DNA of 64,000 bases from Catellatospora bangladeshensis. Its GTDB lineage: Bacteria; Actinomycetota; Actinomycetes; Mycobacteriales; Micromonosporaceae. The stretch spans positions 62,001-126,000 of the forward strand of contig NZ_BONF01000012.1 in NCBI RefSeq assembly GCF_016862575.1, given 5' to 3'. Shown here one piece after another: positions 60,247-64,000 of the stretch; the first letter of the stretch is position 1, and the number at the start of each line of letters is the position of its first letter. The translations under genes and the position numbers were made by a program. The notes below the pieces were generated by a model, which made no database searches, was not told the DNA's origin, and worked only from the letters and a program-made list of their open reading frames with translations.

Positions 60247-61101
60247 CTAGCGCAGGAGTTTGGAAAGTCGACGATCTGCGAGCGGTTTACCCCCTGTTTG
60301 GCACGTCGGGCAGTACTGCAGGCTCGAATCGGCGAACGACACCTCACGCACCGTATCGCCGCAGACCGGACACGGCTGCCCAGCCCGCCCGTGCACCCGC
60401 AGGCCCGCGCGCTTCTCGGCCTTGAGCGTGGCCGCCTTCTGCCCGGCGGACCTGGTCACCGCCTCGGTGAGCACCTGCACCATCGCCGTGTGCAGGTTCT
60501 CCAGCTGTTCAGGTGTCAGCCGGTCCGCCCGCGCGTACGGCGACACCCGCGCGGTGTGCAGGATCTCGTCGGAGTACGCGTTGCCGATGCCCGCGAGCAC
60601 CTGCTGGTCACGCAGCACGCCCTTGATCTGGGCGTTGCGGCCGCGCATCAGCTCGGTGAAGGCGGCCAAGTCCAGGCTGAGCGCGTCCGGCCCGAGCCGC
60701 GCGATCCCGGGCACCTGCCCCACGTCGGTCACCAGGTAGGCCGCCAGGCGTTTCTGCGTACCCGCCTCGGTCAGGTCGAAGCCCGACCCGTCGCCCAGCC
60801 GCACCCGCAGCGCGATCGGCCCCTTGCCCGGCTTGAGCAGCGTGTCCGGCAGCGCGTCGCGGTAGTGCAGCCAGCCCGCCCGGGACAGGTGGATCACCAG
60901 GTGCAGGTCGTCCAGCTCGACGTCGAGGAACTTGCCGTGCCGGCCCGCGCCGGTGATCGTGCGGCCGTGCAGGGCCGTCAGGGGCGGGTCGAACGTCTTG
61001 AGGGCGCTGATCGCCGACACGTCGACCCGCTCGACGCGCTGGCCGACGGCTCGCTCACGCAGGTACGCGGCGAGCGCCTCCACCTCGGGCAACTCTGGCA
61101 C
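60247..61101 (-). CDS. Fpg/Nei family DNA glycosylase
   Basis: This 284-residue repair enzyme removes oxidised bases and cuts the strand. The N-terminal PELPEVEAL contains the catalytic Pro and Glu, the Lys lies in GRHGKFLDVEL, the helix-two-turns-helix region shows GIGNAYSDEILHTARV, and a C-terminal zinc finger has CPVCGDTV and YCPTCQT. This is more like the second Fpg/Nei-like gene of actinobacteria than MutM itself, so no symbol is given. ATG at 61101 is divergent from the GT4 gene with 46 bases between. Confidence 0.93.
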   Translation of the reverse strand: MPELPEVEALAAYLRERAVGQRVERVDVSAISALKTFDPPLTALHGRTITGAGRHGKFLDVELDDLHLVIHLSRAGWLHYRDALPDTLLKPGKGPIALRVRLGDGSGFDLTEAGTQKRLAAYLVTDVGQVPGIARLGPDALSLDLAAFTELMRGRNAQIKGVLRDQQVLAGIGNAYSDEILHTARVSPYARADRLTPEQLENLHTAMVQVLTEAVTRSAGQKAATLKAEKRAGLRVHGRAGQPCPVCGDTVREVSFADSSLQYCPTCQTGGKPLADRRLSKLLR

Positions 61102-61147
61102 GGCGCTAACGCTACCGTTCTATCGACAACACAGCAGGGAGCAGCAG

Positions 61148-62308
61148 TTGAAGGTCGTCGTCGCCCACAACCGGTACCGCTCCGAGCTGCCCTCGGGTGA
61201 GAACGTCATCGTCGACCAGGAGATGGCGCAGCTCGCGGCGGCCGGGGTCACCGTGCTGCCGTTCCTGCGCAACTCCGACGACATCCCGTCGCTGTCGGCC
61301 GCGCAGAAGGTGCTGCTGCCGATCTCCCCGATCTGGGCCCCGGCCGCGCAGCGCGACCTCACCGCGCTGCTGAAGCGGGAGCGCCCGGACGTGCTGCACC
61401 TGCACAACCCGTACCCGCTGCTGTCGCCCTGGGTGGTGCGGACCGCGCACGCCCACGGGGTGCCGGTGGTGCAGACCGTGCACAACTACCGGCAGGTCTG
61501 CGCGCCCGGCCTGTACTTCCGCGACGGCCACGCCTGCCACGAGTGCCGCGGGAAGGCGTTCGCGCTCCCGGCGATCAAGCACAAGTGCTACCGCGGCTCC
61601 ACCGCGCAGAGCGCGATCATGGCGACCACGCTGGCCGTGCACCGCGGCACGTGGCGCTCGGTCGACCGGTACATCGCGCTGACCGGCGCCATCGCCGACC
61701 ACCTGCGCGACTTCGGCATCCCCGACGAGCGCATCGTGGTCAAGCCCAACGGCGTCGACGACCCCGGCCAGCCCGCCCAGCCGGGCGAGGGCCTGCTGTT
61801 CGTCGGCCGCCTGTCTCCCGAGAAGGGTCTCGGCCTGCTGCTCGACGCCTGGCGGCGGCACCCCGACGGCTCGCTCGGCACGCTGCGCATCGTCGGCGAC
61901 GGCGAGCTGCGCCCGCTGGCCGAGCAGGCCGCGGCCGAGCGCCGGGACGTGGAGTTCCTGGGCCCGCAGGACCGGGCGGGGGTACGCGCCGCGTTCCGCG
62001 CCTCGGCCCTGTTCGCCGCCCCGTCGACCTGGCACGACGTGCTGCCCACGGTGATCATCGAGGCGCTGGCGTCCGGCCGTCCCGTCATCGGCACCACGCT
62101 GGGCGGCATCCCGTACCTGATCGACACCGCCGGTTTCGCCGTCCCGCCCACCGCCGAGGACTGGGCCGCCGCCCTCCCCGACGCCCTCAAGGCGGCCCCC
62201 ACCCTCTCCGACACGGCCCGCCGCCGCTACGAACAGACCTTCCACCCCGACGTCGTCACGTCAAAACTCCTCGCCGTCTACGACTCCCTCCGCCGCCGCC
62301 CCGCTTGA
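61148..62308 (+). CDS. GT4 family glycosyltransferase
   Basis: This 386-residue GT-B enzyme has an N-terminal domain (KVVVAHNRYRSELPSGENVIVDQE, LHLHNPYPLLSPWVV) and a C-terminal nucleotide-sugar domain with LLFVGRLSPEKGLGLLLDAW and STWHDVLPTVIIEALASGRPVIGT, where Glu is the conserved donor-binding residue. A Cys-rich loop (GHACHECRGKAF) is common in this subgroup. TTG at 61148 follows GGGAGCAG and begins the conserved fold. The sugar and acceptor are unknown; exopolysaccharide synthesis is likely given the sugar transferase 1.1 kb away. Its stop codon lies at the edge of the palindromic element copy C. Confidence 0.9.
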   Translation: MKVVVAHNRYRSELPSGENVIVDQEMAQLAAAGVTVLPFLRNSDDIPSLSAAQKVLLPISPIWAPAAQRDLTALLKRERPDVLHLHNPYPLLSPWVVRTAHAHGVPVVQTVHNYRQVCAPGLYFRDGHACHECRGKAFALPAIKHKCYRGSTAQSAIMATTLAVHRGTWRSVDRYIALTGAIADHLRDFGIPDERIVVKPNGVDDPGQPAQPGEGLLFVGRLSPEKGLGLLLDAWRRHPDGSLGTLRIVGDGELRPLAEQAAAERRDVEFLGPQDRAGVRAAFRASALFAAPSTWHDVLPTVIIEALASGRPVIGTTLGGIPYLIDTAGFAVPPTAEDWAAALPDALKAAPTLSDTARRRYEQTFHPDVVTSKLLAVYDSLRRRPA

Positions 62309-62384
62309 TCGTCGGACTTGCCAGGCACCTGGGCGTATCTTGACCCGCCATTCGCCCATCTGCCTGGCAAGTCGAACGATCAAG
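62304..62384. repeat. Dispersed palindromic element, copy C
   Basis: An 81-bp imperfect palindrome. Its ends CTTGATCGT and ACGATCAAG are symmetric, and it includes the stop codons of both convergent flanking genes. It aligns with copies A and B. Confidence 0.9.
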
Positions 62385-63828
62385 AAGGGTCGGCGTACAG
62401 CGCCGGGAGATCGACCAGGAGGACGCCTTCGGCGTTCGCGACCTTACGTAGCTCGTCGGTGAAGCCGGCGCCGCTGTAGCAGGCGAGCCGGGTGCGGGCG
62501 ACACGGTGCCCCTTGGCGGCGAGCAGATCGCGTGCGCGGCGGAGCCGGTCCAGGTGTGCGATGCCCATCGTCTGCCGCCACTTCGCCTCGCCCAGTGACA
62601 GCACCGCTCCATCGGTGCCGAGCACCGCGACGTCGATCTGGATCTGGGTACGTGCGGCCTGGTCGGCGACGGTGCCCGCCGCGACCGTGCTCGGTGGCTC
62701 GCCGAACAGGGTGTACGCGTTGCGCAGCGCGAACTCCCGGCACAGCTGCTCGAAGTGGGGTCCGACCACCTGGGCCCGGAAGGTCTCCTGCCCGGCCTGC
62801 CAGGCCTGCTCGGCCATTCCGCGCTCCAGGAAACTCCAGTTGCGGCGCATGACCGCCGAGTAGAACGTGATCAACGGCTCGGCGATCCGGTAGGTGGATC
62901 TGCCGGTCCGGAATGCGTCCGGCTCCTTGGCGACCAGGCCGCAGTCCTCCAGCACGGTCAGCGGGTGCCCGATGTTCGTGGAGGGCCGCTCCAGGTAACC
63001 CGCGATGCCGCCACGGGTGTTGTGGCCGAGCGCGATGGCGCCGAGCACCCCGTGATACAGCGGGGTGTCCCGGGCTCCGGTCTCCTCCGCGAGCAGGTAT
63101 CGCGCCTCCCGGAACAGCGGGACCGCCGGGTTCAGCACGGTGCGGATCACCCAGGAGTCGAAATCGCCGAGGCCCGCCGGAGCGTCGGAGTGGACGAACT
63201 CGTGACGGTAGGCCGGGGTGCCGCCGACGATGCTGTGCAGGAGAACCGCCAGCTCAGGCTGGTCGGCCACCCCCCAGAACTCGGCGGCCGTGCGGTAGTC
63301 CATGGGCGGCACGACCAGTTCCAGGCTGGCACGCCCTCGTAGTGGGGCGTTGCCCGCCAGCAGGTTGCCCATCACGGCCATGGCCGAGCCGCAGACCAGC
63401 AGCTTGGATGACGTCTCTCGGGCCACTCCGCCGGGGTCGAGCACGTGCTGGAGCTGGGAGGCGAGAGAGGGGCTGGCCGACAGCAGGTAGGGAAGCTCGT
63501 CGATGATGATCAGCCCATCCGGCACCACCGCGTACAGCCGTCGCAGCGCCTCCTCCCAGCTGTGCAGCTCGAACGCGCCGCCGGTGCCGGCGCGGGCTGC
63601 CAGCGCCCGCCCGAAACGGCGCAGCGACTCCAGCTCGGTGTCCTCGGTAGCCGCGAAGTAGAAGCCGTCGGTGGCTCGGGCCAGCGCATCCAGCAGGAAG
63701 GTCTTCCCCTGGCGGCGTCGCCCGCTGACCACCCCGAACCTCGCACTGGCCGCGGGGGACGTCGCGAACCTCGCGAGCGCCTCCCACTCGGCATGGCGAT
63801 CGAACACGGCTTCAGGCTTGGCAAGCAT
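62380..63828 (-). CDS. AAA ATPase with PD-(D/E)xK nuclease-like tail (DUF234 group)
   Basis: This 482-residue protein has an archaeal-type ATPase domain (residues about 1-230) with Walker A VSGRRRQGKTFLL and Walker B GLIIIDELPYLL. A winged-helix linker follows, then a C-terminal domain with IDVAVLGTDGAVLSLGEAKWRQ, in which Asp and GEAKW fit the PD-(D/E)xK nuclease pattern. These proteins are scattered and mobile among prokaryotes, and their role is unknown; defence or plasmid maintenance is possible. ATG at 63828 has no ribosome site; a TATAGT box lies 8 bases ahead, so it is probably leaderless. The promoter has A/T-rich repeats unlike its surroundings. Confidence 0.88.
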   Translation of the reverse strand: MLAKPEAVFDRHAEWEALARFATSPAASARFGVVSGRRRQGKTFLLDALARATDGFYFAATEDTELESLRRFGRALAARAGTGGAFELHSWEEALRRLYAVVPDGLIIIDELPYLLSASPSLASQLQHVLDPGGVARETSSKLLVCGSAMAVMGNLLAGNAPLRGRASLELVVPPMDYRTAAEFWGVADQPELAVLLHSIVGGTPAYRHEFVHSDAPAGLGDFDSWVIRTVLNPAVPLFREARYLLAEETGARDTPLYHGVLGAIALGHNTRGGIAGYLERPSTNIGHPLTVLEDCGLVAKEPDAFRTGRSTYRIAEPLITFYSAVMRRNWSFLERGMAEQAWQAGQETFRAQVVGPHFEQLCREFALRNAYTLFGEPPSTVAAGTVADQAARTQIQIDVAVLGTDGAVLSLGEAKWRQTMGIAHLDRLRRARDLLAAKGHRVARTRLACYSGAGFTDELRKVANAEGVLLVDLPALYADPS

Positions 63829-63831
63829 ACG

Positions 63832-63880
63832 TAGAACTATAGTTCTTAGAACTACACCTCTAAGAACTACGCCTCTAACG
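63832..63880 (-). promoter_or_regulatory. A/T-rich repeat promoter of the ATPase gene
   Basis: On the minus strand GTAGTTCTTAGA occurs twice in tandem, 15 bases apart, then AGAACTATAGTTCT (63833-63846) is a perfect palindrome containing TATAGT. It may bind an autoregulator. Confidence 0.65.
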
Positions 63881-63901
63881 AACCGGCACCGGTGCGCAGC
63901 C

Positions 63902-63965
63902 CCGCAGTTTCGGGGAAAGTGCGCTCTAGGGAGCGCGCGAAGCCGCAGTTTCTCTGAAACTGCGC
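63902..63965. repeat. Paired short hairpin repeats
   Basis: CCGCAGTTTCGGGGAAAGTG (from 63902) and CCGCAGTTTCTCTGAAACTG (from 63943) are related hairpins 41 bases apart, each closing with GCGC. Between them GCGCTC/GAGCGC forms a third stem. Confidence 0.65.
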
Positions 63966-64000
63966 CCACAGCAGCGCGGGCACGGCCGTCAGGAGCGGTA

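Overview
The window is high-GC DNA from an actinobacterium, most likely a member of the Micromonosporaceae (Actinoplanes, Catellatospora or Micromonospora-like). This rests on the strong G/C bias at third codon positions, frequent GTG and TTG starts, and the actinobacterial gene set: pknB with PASTA domains, class E sortase, DUF881, crgA, a FadE5-type acyl-CoA dehydrogenase, an EtfD-like Fe-S oxidoreductase, and NlpC/P60 proteins with coiled coils. The genus is an inference; no rRNA gene is present. One tRNA gene (Gly, anticodon CCC) is found. I see no CRISPR array, phage, transposase or replication origin.

Layout. 1-6.1 kb is the cell-wall and division neighbourhood: pknB, a lower-GC segment with a secreted peptidoglycan-binding protein, then a minus-strand group (DUF881, sortase E, small membrane protein, pabA) divergent from crgA. 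6.3-11 kb carries the EtfD-like protein and two overlapping CBS/DUF21 proteins. 11-16.3 kb is cell-wall hydrolysis: two NlpC/P60 endopeptidases, a large transglycosylase-like/amidase protein and a LamG protein. 16.3-19 kb is an NAD-linked module (NrtR-type Nudix regulator, SPFH protein, NAD kinase-like protein) with two operator-like repeats. 19-21 kb holds a TetR regulator, a thioesterase and a lipoprotein deacetylase. 21.2-34.2 kb is a secreted-protease island: three paralogous subtilases sharing a 5' leader, plus a trypsin-fold protein whose catalytic His is Gln. 34.3-37.1 kb holds the tRNA, a PPOX protein, dcd, a SpoIIE phosphatase and a 44-codon gene. 37.1-43 kb holds fadE5, sixA, a hemolysin III protein and the 5-oxoprolinase operon pxpBCA. 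43-49.6 kb holds a thioredoxin/NHL protein, a VOC protein, an MFS transporter and an 825-residue repeat-rich membrane protein. 49.6-56.4 kb holds an ABC exporter, a two-component system overlapping a DUF4173 membrane protein, and a Uma2 protein. 56.4-64 kb holds a large secreted protein, a polyprenyl sugar transferase, an Fpg/Nei glycosylase, a GT4 glycosyltransferase and an ATPase with a nuclease-like tail.

How genes connect. EtfD and FadE5 are 29 kb apart but act in the same electron route of fatty-acid beta-oxidation. Both promoter regions carry the same palindrome (TTAC-N6-GTAA), which suggests one regulator controls both. The Nudix protein and the SPFH/NAD-kinase pair are divergent around two copies of a 21-bp operator. 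The three subtilases keep identical spacing between a shared upstream box, a leader segment and the TTG start, so they probably arose by duplication of whole expression units.

Beyond the genes, an imperfect palindrome of about 76-81 bp occurs three times at gene ends, and a different 77-bp palindrome lies in frame inside pxpC. Flanks of all four change from C-rich to G-rich on the plus strand. These repeats, the paired operators, the catalytically altered trypsin-like protein and the small genes are the observations most worth checking.
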